Shown here piece after piece: positions 43,660 to 53,299 of a stretch of 64,000 bases of DNA. The first letter of the stretch is position 1. Every line of letters begins with the position of its first letter. A program made the position numbers and the translations under genes. Under the pieces are notes generated by a model, which saw only the letters and a program-made list of their open reading frames with translations, had not been told where the DNA came from and ran no database searches. The stretch comes from CAMTVQ01 sp947085255 (GTDB lineage Bacteria > Bacteroidota > Bacteroidia > Sphingobacteriales > Sphingobacteriaceae), in NCBI GenBank assembly GCA_947085255.1, contig CAMTVQ010000004.1:186001-250000 (forward strand), given 5' to 3'.

Positions 43660-45384
43660 TTATTTTAGAAGTAGTTTTTGGCGGTAGCGACCCGATTCAC
43701 TAACAATATCAACAAAATACATACCTACGGGTAGCTTTTTGTCTTGTAACGAGAATTGGTACTCGCCTTGCTGTGTAGCACCTACCGCAAAAGTAGCCAC
43801 TTTGGTTCCTTGCAAATTATAAATTGCTAGTGATTTTAGAGCAGAAGTGCCGCCTGCTATTTTGAGTGTCAGTATTTCGTTATCATTAGGATTAGGATAG
43901 ATTACTACAGATTCACTCGCATTTTCTGTAGGATGTACTCCCGAAATACTTTCGCCACGCCCTTCAAATGGAAGTTTAATTTCTACACACTTTTCATCAA
44001 AGCAGCTATCCTTACCACTTTTGTAAATAGAAAGACATACTTTATACGTAGCAGTATCCGAAAAGGTATGCGTAACCTCTGGCTTGTCGGAGGATGTGTT
44101 GTCGCCAAAACTCCAAAAATAGGTATTGCCTTTACTTTGCTGATCTTTAGCTACAAAACGAATAGTTTTACCTGTACCATTTTTCTCGGAAAAGTACTCG
44201 AAATTAGCGTTACAGGTGTTACTTATGCCAGTATCCTTTTTCATCTCCACGCGCTTGCATATAGTTACACCACACGAATCGCCATTAGGAGCCGTTTTTA
44301 TTTGATTAACAATGAGGCACACGCGATGAGCACCTGTAGTGTTGTATACATGAGTAGGGTTTTTCTCTTTCGATTTACTTCCATCTCCAAAGTTCCAGCT
44401 ATAGTTAGCGTCTTTAATACCCGTAAAAGAAGTAAAACTCACACTATTTGCTTGCTGTGACTTAAAAGTAAAATCGGCACTACAATACCCTTGTGGTTCT
44501 GGATTAGGATTATTCCCTTTTATTACTACCTCTCTACAATTTTTTTCTTCGCAACGTACTACTTTCCCTGAGTCGTTCTTAAACTCATTACTTACACGTA
44601 GGCATACTTTATATGTACCTGGCTTGCTATACTTATGGTCGGCATTACGATTTCCAGATGTTGTATTATCTCCAAAATCCCAATGAAATTTGGCCATTGA
44701 ATCTTTCTCACTAGCATAAAACTCCACTCGATTATCCATTACTATCTTGAAATTAAAATCGGGATTGCACTTAGTTGGAGGTGGGGTTTTAGTACTATCT
44801 TTCACCACTACATTCATACAAATCTTATCCTTACAGTTATCTCCACCAATAGTTAAGCACACATTATAAGTACCTTCTTTTGAATATGTATGTAATGGGT
44901 CTCTAGCTGTACTAGTAGCACCATCTCCAAAGTTCCATTCCCATTTAGTGATTTTTCCAGAAGATGCATCTTCAAAACGCATTTCCCGTACGTTGCTGCC
45001 TTTAGGTCCAAAGTTAAAATTAGCTTTACAAGTTGATGGTGGCGGCGGTGGCGGATTGGTAGTATCTATGCTTACCGTAATAGTAGGACAATACTCCCTA
45101 AGGCAACTATCTCCAGTGATTAACAAGCATACTTGGTACTTGCCTGCTTTTTTATATGCATGCACAGGGTTTTGTTCTACAGACCTAGTGCCATCGCCAA
45201 ATGTCCATTCCCAAGACTTTATTTTATCAGGTGAAGTAGATTCATCCTTAAAAGCTACTTCCAACGTATTGGGCTTGCCTTGCCAAATAAAATAGGGTTT
45301 ACAATTGGATGTTTTTTGTGCAAAACCTGCGCTATGGAACATCAAAATGCCCATAGCGAATAAAAGAGAGTACCATTTTTTCAT
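43660..45384 (-). CDS. T9SS-secreted protein with five cysteine-framed PKD repeats
   Basis: 574 residues. After a signal peptide (ends GFAQ) come five PKD domains of about 90 residues (28-118, 119-205, 206-300, 301-390, 391-475), each with a W-x-FGD[GN] core and a [TR]-x-[RQK]VCL strand. Every repeat has the same four cysteines: C-x3-F at its start, the Cys in VCL, and a C-x4-C pair at its end. A Pro6 linker follows repeat 1. The C terminus is a sorting domain (VIYPNPNDNEILTLK ... KLPVGMYFVDI). The role is probably adhesive or structural at the surface. It sits among tyrosine catabolism genes without an evident link. Confidence 0.9.
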   Translation of the reverse strand: MKKWYSLLFAMGILMFHSAGFAQKTSNCKPYFIWQGKPNTLEVAFKDESTSPDKIKSWEWTFGDGTRSVEQNPVHAYKKAGKYQVCLLITGDSCLREYCPTITVSIDTTNPPPPPPSTCKANFNFGPKGSNVREMRFEDASSGKITKWEWNFGDGATSTARDPLHTYSKEGTYNVCLTIGGDNCKDKICMNVVVKDSTKTPPPTKCNPDFNFKIVMDNRVEFYASEKDSMAKFHWDFGDNTTSGNRNADHKYSKPGTYKVCLRVSNEFKNDSGKVVRCEEKNCREVVIKGNNPNPEPQGYCSADFTFKSQQANSVSFTSFTGIKDANYSWNFGDGSKSKEKNPTHVYNTTGAHRVCLIVNQIKTAPNGDSCGVTICKRVEMKKDTGISNTCNANFEYFSEKNGTGKTIRFVAKDQQSKGNTYFWSFGDNTSSDKPEVTHTFSDTATYKVCLSIYKSGKDSCFDEKCVEIKLPFEGRGESISGVHPTENASESVVIYPNPNDNEILTLKIAGGTSALKSLAIYNLQGTKVATFAVGATQQGEYQFSLQDKKLPVGMYFVDIVSESGRYRQKLLLK

Positions 45385-45508
45385 AATAGTTAAGATTAAT
45401 TTAAATTGAAGTTACATCATTTAAAATCTAAAAATCCAATTAATTTAAAAAAACGGGACGCTCTGCCAAAATAGAAAGTTTACTACCTTTACCTCATTAT
45501 ATAAAAAT

Positions 45509-46690
45509 ATGCCTTTCTATCATACACTAGGAGATATACCCCAAAAACGTCATACCATATTTCGTAAACCCAACGGCGATTTATACGCCGAAGAGTTGGT
45601 CTCAACCGAAGGATTTTCGAGCATGTATTCGTTGGTATACCATTGCTATCCGCCAACGCTGGTAAAACAAATTGCCGAGCCCTATTCGGTAGAACCTAAA
45701 ATTGCGCGCGAAAAACATTTAAAACATACCAGCTTACTTGGTTTTAACGTAAAGCCCGAAGACGATTACCTAAAAAGCCGCAAAGCAGTTTTGGTAAATA
45801 GCGATTTGCATATTTCTTTGGCAGCACCGCGCAAAAGCCTGACCGATTATTTTTATAAGAATAGTCAGGCTGATGAATTGATTTTTATTCACGAAGGTAG
45901 CGGACAGCTAAAATCGGGCTACGGAATTATAGACTTTGAGTACGGCGATTATTTGGTAATTCCTCGTGGAACTATATACCAACTACATTTTACCGACGAA
46001 AAAAATCGTTTATTTATTGTAGAATCATTTAGCCCTATACAAACCCCAAAACGTTATCGCAACCACGTAGGGCAACTACTGGAACATTCTCCTTTTTGCG
46101 AGCGCGACATAAAACGTCCGCACAGCCTGCAAACGCATGATGAAAAAGGGGATTTTAAAGTACTCATCAAAAAGCAAGGCTTAATTTATCCATATGTATA
46201 TGGCACACATCCTTTTGATTTTGTAGGATGGGATGGCTATCATTACCCTTGGGCATTTTCTATTCATAATTTCGAACCCATTACAGGCAGAGTACATCAA
46301 CCACCACCAGTGCATCAAACTTTTGAAGCCCACAACTTTGTAGTGTGCTCTTTTTGTCCGCGTAAATACGACTATCATCCCCAAGCTATACCAGCACCCT
46401 ACAACCATAGCAACATAGATTCGGACGAAGTGCTGTATTACGTAGACGGCGATTTTATGAGTCGCAAGAGCGTGGTAAAAGGGCAAATCACCTTACACCC
46501 AGGAGGTATTCCACATGGACCACATCCTGGTACCGTAGAAAAAAGCATCGGTAAAGAAAAAACGGAAGAACTAGCGGTAATGATAGACCCTTTCCGCCCG
46601 TTGATGCTTACCGAAGAAGCCATAGCAATAGAAGACCCAGATTATTACAAATCGTGGCAGAGTGGCTTAGATGGCGAAATTGTACATTAG
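45509..46690 (+). CDS. hmgA: Homogentisate 1,2-dioxygenase
   Basis: 393 residues of the cupin-type homogentisate dioxygenase family. The region NFVVCSFCPRKYDYHP, YNHSNIDSDEVLYYV (a His and Glu of the iron site) and HPGGIPHGPHPG (the final histidines) is diagnostic. It opens the aromatic ring of homogentisate to maleylacetoacetate. It is shorter than the 430-450 residues of proteobacterial or mammalian enzymes, as is normal in Bacteroidota. hppD follows 42 nt downstream. A TACCTTTA box at 45484-45491 is a weak -7 candidate. Confidence 0.93.
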   Translation: MPFYHTLGDIPQKRHTIFRKPNGDLYAEELVSTEGFSSMYSLVYHCYPPTLVKQIAEPYSVEPKIAREKHLKHTSLLGFNVKPEDDYLKSRKAVLVNSDLHISLAAPRKSLTDYFYKNSQADELIFIHEGSGQLKSGYGIIDFEYGDYLVIPRGTIYQLHFTDEKNRLFIVESFSPIQTPKRYRNHVGQLLEHSPFCERDIKRPHSLQTHDEKGDFKVLIKKQGLIYPYVYGTHPFDFVGWDGYHYPWAFSIHNFEPITGRVHQPPPVHQTFEAHNFVVCSFCPRKYDYHPQAIPAPYNHSNIDSDEVLYYVDGDFMSRKSVVKGQITLHPGGIPHGPHPGTVEKSIGKEKTEELAVMIDPFRPLMLTEEAIAIEDPDYYKSWQSGLDGEIVH

Positions 46691-46732
46691 ACCTAATAGT
46701 TAATAAATTATATAAAAGCAACCCTATTCACC

Positions 46733-47887
46733 ATGCAATCAGCAACTATAGATTCAGCCAATAAATTAGCCCAATTACACCAAAATCACAATCCTAATGA
46801 GGATTTTTTACCATTATTAGGCACTGATTATGTGGAGTTTTATGTAGGCAACGCCAAACAAGCAGCCTATTATTACCAAACTGCTTTTGGGCATCAGTTA
46901 GTAGCCTATGCTGGGCCAGAAACAGGATTGCGTAATCGCGCTTCGTATGTGTTGCAACAAGGCAAAGTACGTTTCGTACTTACCACTTCTTTCGATCCGA
47001 ATGACGAAATTTCGGACCATGTACGCCGCCATGGAGATGGTGTAAAAGTATTGGCTTTGTGGGTAGATGATGCCGAAAAAGCATATACCGAAACCATAAA
47101 ACGTGGCGCTAAAAGCATACACGCCCCAAAAACACATACCGATGAGTTTGGAGAAGTAAAAACAGCTTCTATTGCTACCTATGGCGAAACGGTACACACG
47201 TTTGTAGAACGCAAAAACTACACAGGAACATTTATGCCTGGTTTTGTAGCGGTAAATAAGCCCCAATTAGCCAAGCCACTAGGATTAGAATATATCGACC
47301 ATTGTGTAGGCAATGTGGAATTGGGTGGCATGAATAAGTGGGTGAAATTTTATGAAGACGTAATGGGCTTTAAGTTGCTCATCACCTTTGACGATACCGA
47401 CATTTCTACCGAATACACTTCATTGATGTCAAAGGTAGTTTCTAATGGCTCTGGGTATGTAAAATTCCCGATTAACGAACCTGCCGAAGGCAAAAAGAAA
47501 TCACAGATAGACGAATATTTAGAATTTTACCAAGGCGCTGGTGTGCAGCACATTGCTATTGCCACCAACAACATATTGGAAACGGTAAGCGAATTGCGTC
47601 GTCGCGGAGTAGAGTTTTTAACAGTTCCTGAAACCTACTATGAAGATTTGCTGGATCGTGTAGGAAAAATTGATGAAGACCTAAGTGATCTTAAAAAACT
47701 AAACATTTTGGTAGATAGAGATGAAGAAGGCTATTTACTGCAAATATTTACCAAACCGGTAGAAGACAGACCTACGTTATTTTACGAAATAATTCAACGC
47801 AAAGGAGCTAAATCTTTTGGCAAGGGAAACTTTAAGGCATTATTTGAAGCCATTGAGCGCGAACAAGAACTAAGAGGCAACCTATAA
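46733..47887 (+). CDS. hppD: 4-hydroxyphenylpyruvate dioxygenase
   Basis: 384 residues with two vicinal-oxygen-chelate domains. Iron ligands are recognisable as the His of YIDHCVGNV, the His of VQHIAIATN and the Glu of PTLFYEIIQRKGA. It converts 4-hydroxyphenylpyruvate to homogentisate, the substrate of HmgA encoded just upstream. Ends 30 bp before a good terminator, so hmgA-hppD form a two-gene transcript. Confidence 0.96.
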   Translation: MQSATIDSANKLAQLHQNHNPNEDFLPLLGTDYVEFYVGNAKQAAYYYQTAFGHQLVAYAGPETGLRNRASYVLQQGKVRFVLTTSFDPNDEISDHVRRHGDGVKVLALWVDDAEKAYTETIKRGAKSIHAPKTHTDEFGEVKTASIATYGETVHTFVERKNYTGTFMPGFVAVNKPQLAKPLGLEYIDHCVGNVELGGMNKWVKFYEDVMGFKLLITFDDTDISTEYTSLMSKVVSNGSGYVKFPINEPAEGKKKSQIDEYLEFYQGAGVQHIAIATNNILETVSELRRRGVEFLTVPETYYEDLLDRVGKIDEDLSDLKKLNILVDRDEEGYLLQIFTKPVEDRPTLFYEIIQRKGAKSFGKGNFKALFEAIEREQELRGNL

Positions 47888-47916
47888 TAACGCCTTTTGA
47901 TTGCTAAATTAATACG

Positions 47917-47947
47917 GAGCCAAACTTTTCAGTTTGGCTCTTTTTTT
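47917..47947 (+). terminator. Rho-independent terminator after hppD
   Basis: Perfect 9 bp stem GAGCCAAAC / GTTTGGCTC with loop TTTTCA and a run of seven T. Confidence 0.92.
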
Positions 47948-47971
47948 CGCGAGTGCCTATTCAAAAAATTC

Positions 47972-47979
47972 TATATTTG
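47972..47979 (+). promoter_or_regulatory. -7 box directly upstream of purN
   Basis: TATATTTG matches TAnnTTTG exactly and ends 7 nt before the GTG start at 47987. If used, transcription would begin at or within a few nucleotides of the start codon, giving a leaderless mRNA. The -33 TTTG is not evident. Confidence 0.5.
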
Positions 47980-47986
47980 AACCATC

Positions 47987-48562
47987 GTGAAAAAACGCAT
48001 AGCCATATTTGCTTCGGGTTCGGGTAGTAATGCCCAAAAAATAATTGAACATTTTAAGAAAAACGATTACGCAGAAATAGCCATTGTTATTTCTAACCGT
48101 GCAGATGCTTATGTACTGGAACGTGCCGATAATTTTGAAATCCCTACACACATTATCAACCGCGAAACTTTTTTCAATAACGATGAAACCCTGAAACTAC
48201 TGCAACAGCTCAAAATTGACGCTATTATATTGGCAGGTTTTTTATGGCTCATTCCAAAAAACATTATCGAGGCGTATACTAATCGTATCATTAATATACA
48301 CCCTGCTTTATTGCCAAAATTTGGCGGAAAAGGCATGTATGGCAACCATGTACATGAAGCTGTATTACAGGCTAAAGAAACCGAAAGCGGTATTAGTATC
48401 CACTATGTAAATCAGAATTTTGACGAGGGAGAAATTATTTTTCAAGCAAAGTGTAAAGTAGAAAAAGGAGATACAGCCGAATTGCTTGCTTTTAGAATTC
48501 AACAGCTCGAACATCAACATTTTGCTAAGGTAGTAGAGGGGGTAATAAAGAAAATTACTTAA
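47987..48562 (+). CDS. purN: Phosphoribosylglycinamide formyltransferase
   Basis: 191 residues with a GTG start. The opening KKRIAIFASGSGSNAQKIIE is the PurN signature. The catalytic Asn/His pair is in IINIHPALLPKFGGKGMYG with the HxVxE-type ending HEAVLQAKETESGISIHYVN and the Asp of the DEGEII loop. It adds a formyl group from 10-formyl-THF to glycinamide ribonucleotide. purH lies about 1.3 kb downstream, separated by a broken gene and a lipoprotein gene, so the two are not one tight operon. Confidence 0.96.
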   Translation: MKKRIAIFASGSGSNAQKIIEHFKKNDYAEIAIVISNRADAYVLERADNFEIPTHIINRETFFNNDETLKLLQQLKIDAIILAGFLWLIPKNIIEAYTNRIINIHPALLPKFGGKGMYGNHVHEAVLQAKETESGISIHYVNQNFDEGEIIFQAKCKVEKGDTAELLAFRIQQLEHQHFAKVVEGVIKKIT

Positions 48563-48572
48563 TTATTATCCT

Positions 48573-49154
48573 ATGAATACAACTGCCATTCGTATTTACA
48601 CAACCTTAATTGTAACACTTGCTATTACTAATATATCTATTGCACAAACAGATCTAGATATAAACAGTCGAAAATTATCAGTTGGAATAAGTCTACCATT
48701 CGTTCCTGCATTGGGCTATTCAAAAACCAATAAATAACCCGAACTAAATATTGGTTTTAGTGCTATTACCCAGTACAAAATAGGCAAAAGCGCTACAATT
48801 GCTTATAAATTTTCTGCCCACAAAGGACTAAAAGATGCGTTCTTAACTATTGGAAATTCCAATGCATCTTATGCAATTTTTAATGATGCATTAATTGGAT
48901 TTAGACTTAACAAACGATTTAAAGTATTTGCTGGACTGAGCAGAGCTACTGGCACCCGACTAGGCGAAAAGTACTATGACCATTCAGGCTTTATTAGCAA
49001 TACTACTTATTACACTTTATACCACTATCAATCAGTGGGGCTACCCTTACTAATACAATACAAGTTTAGTAAAAGAATTGCACTGCAATTGTACTTTAAC
49101 AAACAACCAACCGTTAGCTATAATGCACTAGAAGCCATTTTTTACCTTTACTAA
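48573..49154 (+). pseudogene. Nonsense-interrupted gene for a probable membrane protein
   Basis: An ATG at 48573 opens a frame with a signal peptide (about 1-24, ending ISIAQ), giving 54 codons and then an in-frame TAA at 48735-48737. The same frame then stays open for another 138 codons to the TAA at 49152. The second part reads like an outer-membrane beta-barrel (GFSAITQYKIGKSATIAYKF, LIGFRLNKRFKVFAGLS). One base change would restore a protein of 193 residues. No frameshift or deletion is needed. The family is unknown. It is followed 12 bp on by a lipoprotein gene. Confidence 0.8.
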
Positions 49155-49166
49155 TGTACACAGTCC

Positions 49167-49712
49167 ATGAAATACAACCTATTAAAAACCATTATATTTT
49201 CATCTTTTAGTTTATTTTGCATAACTTCTTGTGTTAAAGAAAAAGTAATAAACACCGACTTTGATAAACACCCTCAATCTGTTTATTACACCAAAAACGG
49301 AAATCCGGTGCTAGCTATCGGTTATGAAACTAACGGCTTTTTGATTAGCTCCCCTTCGGGAATTTCTTTTAGTCATAGTCCCCACAATTGGAGCATATCG
49401 GGCACTATTATACAATCTGAAAGCAAGTACGCCTCTTATAAAGAAAGTGTTGTGTTTTATTTTGATTCCACACAATTTCACACTGGAAAGATAAATCTTA
49501 CCAATACTAATTTTAGCTACTCGGTATCAAATGCAGATCAGAACAGCACTACAGGGACAATTGATAGCACCAACGCGGCTTGGATAAACATTATAACGCT
49601 AGACACTGCATGTAAAAGTGTGAAGGCCAATTTCAGCTGCGATATTTGGCATAATCAAGAACGTATATCCATTCGTAATGGCATTATTCAATCTAACTAT
49701 TGCAAAAAATAA
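49167..49712 (+). CDS. Lipoprotein of unknown function
   Basis: 181 residues. The signal peptide ends in the lipobox ITSC (Cys22). The mature part is beta-rich with Ser/Thr/Asn-rich strands (HTGKINLTNTNFSYSVSN) and three more cysteines (CKSVKANFSC and a C-terminal CKK). It has no similarity I recognise. It begins 12 bp after the nonsense pseudogene and was probably its partner in one transcript. An N-x-T/S-rich composition like this is common in small Bacteroidota surface lipoproteins. Confidence 0.72.
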   Translation: MKYNLLKTIIFSSFSLFCITSCVKEKVINTDFDKHPQSVYYTKNGNPVLAIGYETNGFLISSPSGISFSHSPHNWSISGTIIQSESKYASYKESVVFYFDSTQFHTGKINLTNTNFSYSVSNADQNSTTGTIDSTNAAWINIITLDTACKSVKANFSCDIWHNQERISIRNGIIQSNYCKK

Positions 49713-49813
49713 GCATCTCTAAAACATGTGCATAACTAACTAATAATTTTCTTACTTACAGGGCATTAACTAATGGGTATTTTTTCTAAAATTGTATATT
49801 CATAATTTAGTTC

Positions 49814-51343
49814 ATGACCCAGCCCCTTCGTATTAAGAACGCCTTAATATCAGTCTATTACAAAGATAACTTAGCTCCTATTATCCAAAAACTCCATGCA
49901 CATGGAGTAACTATTTACTCAACAGGAGGCACCGAAGAGTTTATTAAAGCACTAAATATTCCTGTAATAGCTGTAGAAGACCTAACAGGCTACCCCTCTA
50001 TTTTAGGTGGGCGCGTAAAAACACTACATCCAAAAGTATTTGGTGGCATACTCAACCGCAGAGGAAATAGTTCGGACGAAAAAGAAATTGCCTCATTTGA
50101 GATACCTGAAATTGATTTAGTAATTGTTGACTTATACCCTTTTGAAGAAACAGTAGCTTCGGGCGCTGACGAACAATCCATTATTGAAAAAATTGATATT
50201 GGAGGAATTTCTCTTATTCGTGCCGCCGCTAAAAACTTTAACGATGTAGCTATCGTGGCATCCAAAAATGATTACAGCTATTTGCTGGATATTTTAGAAA
50301 CAAACAACGGACAAACCCATATTGAGGAACGTAAAGAATTAGCGCGTCGTGCTTTCAACGTATCTTCGCATTACGATACTGCTATTTTCAATTATTTTAA
50401 CGGTAATATCGAGTCGGATGAAGTGTTTAAACAAAGCATCCAACAAGCCCAAGTGTTGCGCTATGGCGAAAACCCACATCAAAACGGCGTGTTTTTTGGT
50501 GATTTAGATACCCTATTTACCAAATTAAACGGCAAAGAACTATCTTATAATAATTTGGTAGATGTAGATGCTGCTGTAGCACTCATTGCCGAGTTTATTG
50601 AACCTACGTTTGCCATCTTAAAGCACACAAATGCGTGTGGAATTGCATCTAACGGCAACCTTACTCAAGCATGGAATAATGCATTGGCGTGTGATCCTGT
50701 ATCTGCATTTGGCGGAGTAATAATTACCAACCGCACAATAGATAAAGCCACAGCCACAGCCATAAATACTTTGTTTTTTGAGGTACTTATTGCCCCCGCA
50801 TTTGACGGCGATGCCTTAGAAATATTGAAAGAGAAGAAAAATCGCATTTTATTACAACAAAAACCAGTTGCATTTTCTGGCAAGCAATTTAAAACATTGT
50901 TGAATGGGGTAATACAACAAGATAAAGATTTGGCTACCGAAAAAGCAGTACAAATGACCCCAGCAACCGATAAAAAAGCCACAGCCTCTGAATTGTCTGA
51001 TTTAGAATTTGCGCTTAAATTGGTAAAGCACACCAAATCAAACACCATTGTATTGGTTAAAAATGGTCAATTAGTAGCAAGTGGTGTAGGACAAACATCA
51101 CGAGTAGATGCCCTAAAACAAGCTATCTTAAAAGCACATACATTTGGTTTTGAATTAGCAGGCGCTGTAATGGCATCTGATGCCTTTTTTCCATTTCCTG
51201 ATTGTGTACAAATTGCACACGAAGCCGGAATTACTGCCATTGTACAACCTGGTGGTTCGATAAAAGATAAAGATTCAATTGAATTTTGTAATTTGCACGG
51301 CGTTGCGATGGTATTTACTGGCATTCGTCACTTTAAACATTAA
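49814..51343 (+). CDS. purH: Bifunctional AICAR transformylase / IMP cyclohydrolase
   Basis: 509 residues. The N-terminal MGS-like IMP cyclohydrolase domain (about 1-190) contains GTEEFIK and GGRVKTLHPKVFGGIL. The C-terminal AICAR transformylase (about 200-509) has the folate/catalytic motif LKHTNACG (most homologues have KHTNPCG) and VQPGGSIKD. It performs the last two steps of purine synthesis. No riboswitch is visible in the 101 bp upstream. Confidence 0.97.
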   Translation: MTQPLRIKNALISVYYKDNLAPIIQKLHAHGVTIYSTGGTEEFIKALNIPVIAVEDLTGYPSILGGRVKTLHPKVFGGILNRRGNSSDEKEIASFEIPEIDLVIVDLYPFEETVASGADEQSIIEKIDIGGISLIRAAAKNFNDVAIVASKNDYSYLLDILETNNGQTHIEERKELARRAFNVSSHYDTAIFNYFNGNIESDEVFKQSIQQAQVLRYGENPHQNGVFFGDLDTLFTKLNGKELSYNNLVDVDAAVALIAEFIEPTFAILKHTNACGIASNGNLTQAWNNALACDPVSAFGGVIITNRTIDKATATAINTLFFEVLIAPAFDGDALEILKEKKNRILLQQKPVAFSGKQFKTLLNGVIQQDKDLATEKAVQMTPATDKKATASELSDLEFALKLVKHTKSNTIVLVKNGQLVASGVGQTSRVDALKQAILKAHTFGFELAGAVMASDAFFPFPDCVQIAHEAGITAIVQPGGSIKDKDSIEFCNLHGVAMVFTGIRHFKH

Positions 51344-51379
51344 AAAACTGCGTTTAGCACCAATATATTTTAATTTATT

Positions 51380-52408
51380 ATGGCATTATTCAACCTGAAT
51401 TTTTTTACACAGGAAATTGCAATTGACCTTGGTACGGCCAATACACTCATTATCCATAACGATAAAGTAGTGGTAGATGAACCCTCCATTGTAGCTATCG
51501 ACCGTAAAACGGGAAAGATGATTGCAGTAGGAAAACAAGCCATGTTGATGGAAGGCAAAACGCCTGACATGATTAAAACAGTACGTCCGTTAAAAGACGG
51601 TGTAATTGCTGATTTTGATGCTGCCGAGCACATGATTAGAGGGATGATAAAAATGATAAACAGCGGCAAAGGATGGATGTTCCCTTCTTTACGCATGGTT
51701 ATTTGTATCCCATCGGGCATTACCGAGGTAGAAAAGCGTGCCGTGCGCGACTCTGCCGAAATTGCAGGTGCAAAAGAAGTATATATGATTCATGAGCCTA
51801 TGGCAGCAGCCATTGGTATAGGTATTGATGTAGAACAACCTATTGGCAACATGATTATTGATATTGGAGGAGGTACTACCGAAATTGCTGTAATTGCCTT
51901 AGCAGGTATTATTTGCGATCAAAGTATTCGTGTAGCTGGTGATAATTTTGATTCGGATATTGTAAACTACATGCGCCGTCAACACAATATTCTTATTGGT
52001 GAGCGTACTGCAGAGCGTATTAAAATTGAAGTCGGTTCTGCCCTATCTGAATTAGAAGATGCCCCAAATGATTTTCCAGTAAATGGTCGTGATTTAATGA
52101 CGGGTGTGCCTAAGCAAATTATGGTGTCTTATTCCGAAATTGCTCATGCATTAGACAAATCTATCTCTAAAATAGAGGAAGCTATTTTAAAAGCACTTGA
52201 AATTACTCCGCCCGAACTTTCGGCAGATATTTACCAAACTGGCATTTATTTAACTGGAGGTGGAGCATTGCTACGCGGATTAGATAAACGTATTTCGCAA
52301 AAAACAAAACTTCCTGTACACATTGCCGACGATCCTTTACGCGCTGTGGCACGAGGAACAGGAATTGCTCTTAAAAACATCGAAAACTTTAAATTCTTAA
52401 TGCAATAG
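51380..52408 (+). CDS. mreB: Rod-shape-determining actin-like protein
   Basis: 342 residues. The actin-fold phosphate loops are IAIDLGTANTLI and MIIDIGGGTTEIAVI, and the adenine-side motif is YLTGGGALLRGLD. MreB filaments under the cytoplasmic membrane guide lateral wall synthesis. First gene of the mreB-mreC-mreD-PBP2-rodA run. A very short gap to purH (36 nt) means readthrough is possible. Confidence 0.97.
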   Translation: MALFNLNFFTQEIAIDLGTANTLIIHNDKVVVDEPSIVAIDRKTGKMIAVGKQAMLMEGKTPDMIKTVRPLKDGVIADFDAAEHMIRGMIKMINSGKGWMFPSLRMVICIPSGITEVEKRAVRDSAEIAGAKEVYMIHEPMAAAIGIGIDVEQPIGNMIIDIGGGTTEIAVIALAGIICDQSIRVAGDNFDSDIVNYMRRQHNILIGERTAERIKIEVGSALSELEDAPNDFPVNGRDLMTGVPKQIMVSYSEIAHALDKSISKIEEAILKALEITPPELSADIYQTGIYLTGGGALLRGLDKRISQKTKLPVHIADDPLRAVARGTGIALKNIENFKFLMQ

Positions 52409-52450
52409 CCACATCCTTTGTAGGTAAAGGTGTACTAATGAATAAAAAAA

Positions 52451-53299
52451 ATGCGTAATCTCTGGCTGTTTTTAATTAAAAATTATGCACTTTTTTTATT
52501 TCTTGTCTTAGAAATTACTTCCATTACATTATTAATAAATGGTAACAATTACCAGCGCAGTACCATCATTAACTCTGCAAACGGAGTAGTTGGTAATTGG
52601 TTCAGCATGGTAAGCAAAACCGAAGATTATCTATCACTATCGGTGGTAAACGATAGTTTGGCTACAGAAAACGAACGTCTAAAGAATGAGCTTAAATCTA
52701 CATTTTACATCAGTAAAATAGATTCGGGCATACTTACCGATACCTTAACGGCAAATGATACTGTTACCCTAAAACAATATCGCTACATCACAGCAAAGGT
52801 GATAAACAACTCTATTATTAAAAGAAACAACTACATAACTCTTAATAGAGGCAGTTTAAATGGCATTAAAAGAAATATGGGGGTAGTATGCAGCAATGGC
52901 ATTGTGGGTATTGTAAAAGACGTATCACCTCATTTTTCTACAGTAATATCTTTACTGCACAAAGACATTAAGATAAGTGCGCAAACAATGAGTACGCTTG
53001 ATTTTGGCTCGTTGGTATGGGATGGTATTAATCCGCGCAGAGCACAGCTAATTGATATTCCAAATCACGTGACTATCCGAAAAGGCGACAAAGTAGTTAC
53101 CACAGCATTCTCATCTATATTTCCAGAAGGTATTAATATAGGTGTCATCAATAATGCGAGTATTGAAACTGGCGATAACTTTTATTCGATAGATGTAGAA
53201 CTATCTACCCCATTTGAGCATTTAGAGTATGTGTATGTAATAGACAATCGCATGGCAGCCGAACAATTAAAAATAGAGGAGGGCCTAAGAGATGATTAA
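52451..53299 (+). CDS. mreC: Rod-shape-determining protein MreC
   Basis: 282 residues. One N-terminal transmembrane helix (about 9-28) is followed by a coiled-coil (about 65-90) and the periplasmic beta domain (NGIVGIVKDVSPHFSTVISLLH, then DIPNHVTIRKGDKVVTT). MreC links MreB to PBP2 and MreD. Overlaps mreD by 8 nt. Confidence 0.93.
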   Translation: MRNLWLFLIKNYALFLFLVLEITSITLLINGNNYQRSTIINSANGVVGNWFSMVSKTEDYLSLSVVNDSLATENERLKNELKSTFYISKIDSGILTDTLTANDTVTLKQYRYITAKVINNSIIKRNNYITLNRGSLNGIKRNMGVVCSNGIVGIVKDVSPHFSTVISLLHKDIKISAQTMSTLDFGSLVWDGINPRRAQLIDIPNHVTIRKGDKVVTTAFSSIFPEGINIGVINNASIETGDNFYSIDVELSTPFEHLEYVYVIDNRMAAEQLKIEEGLRDD

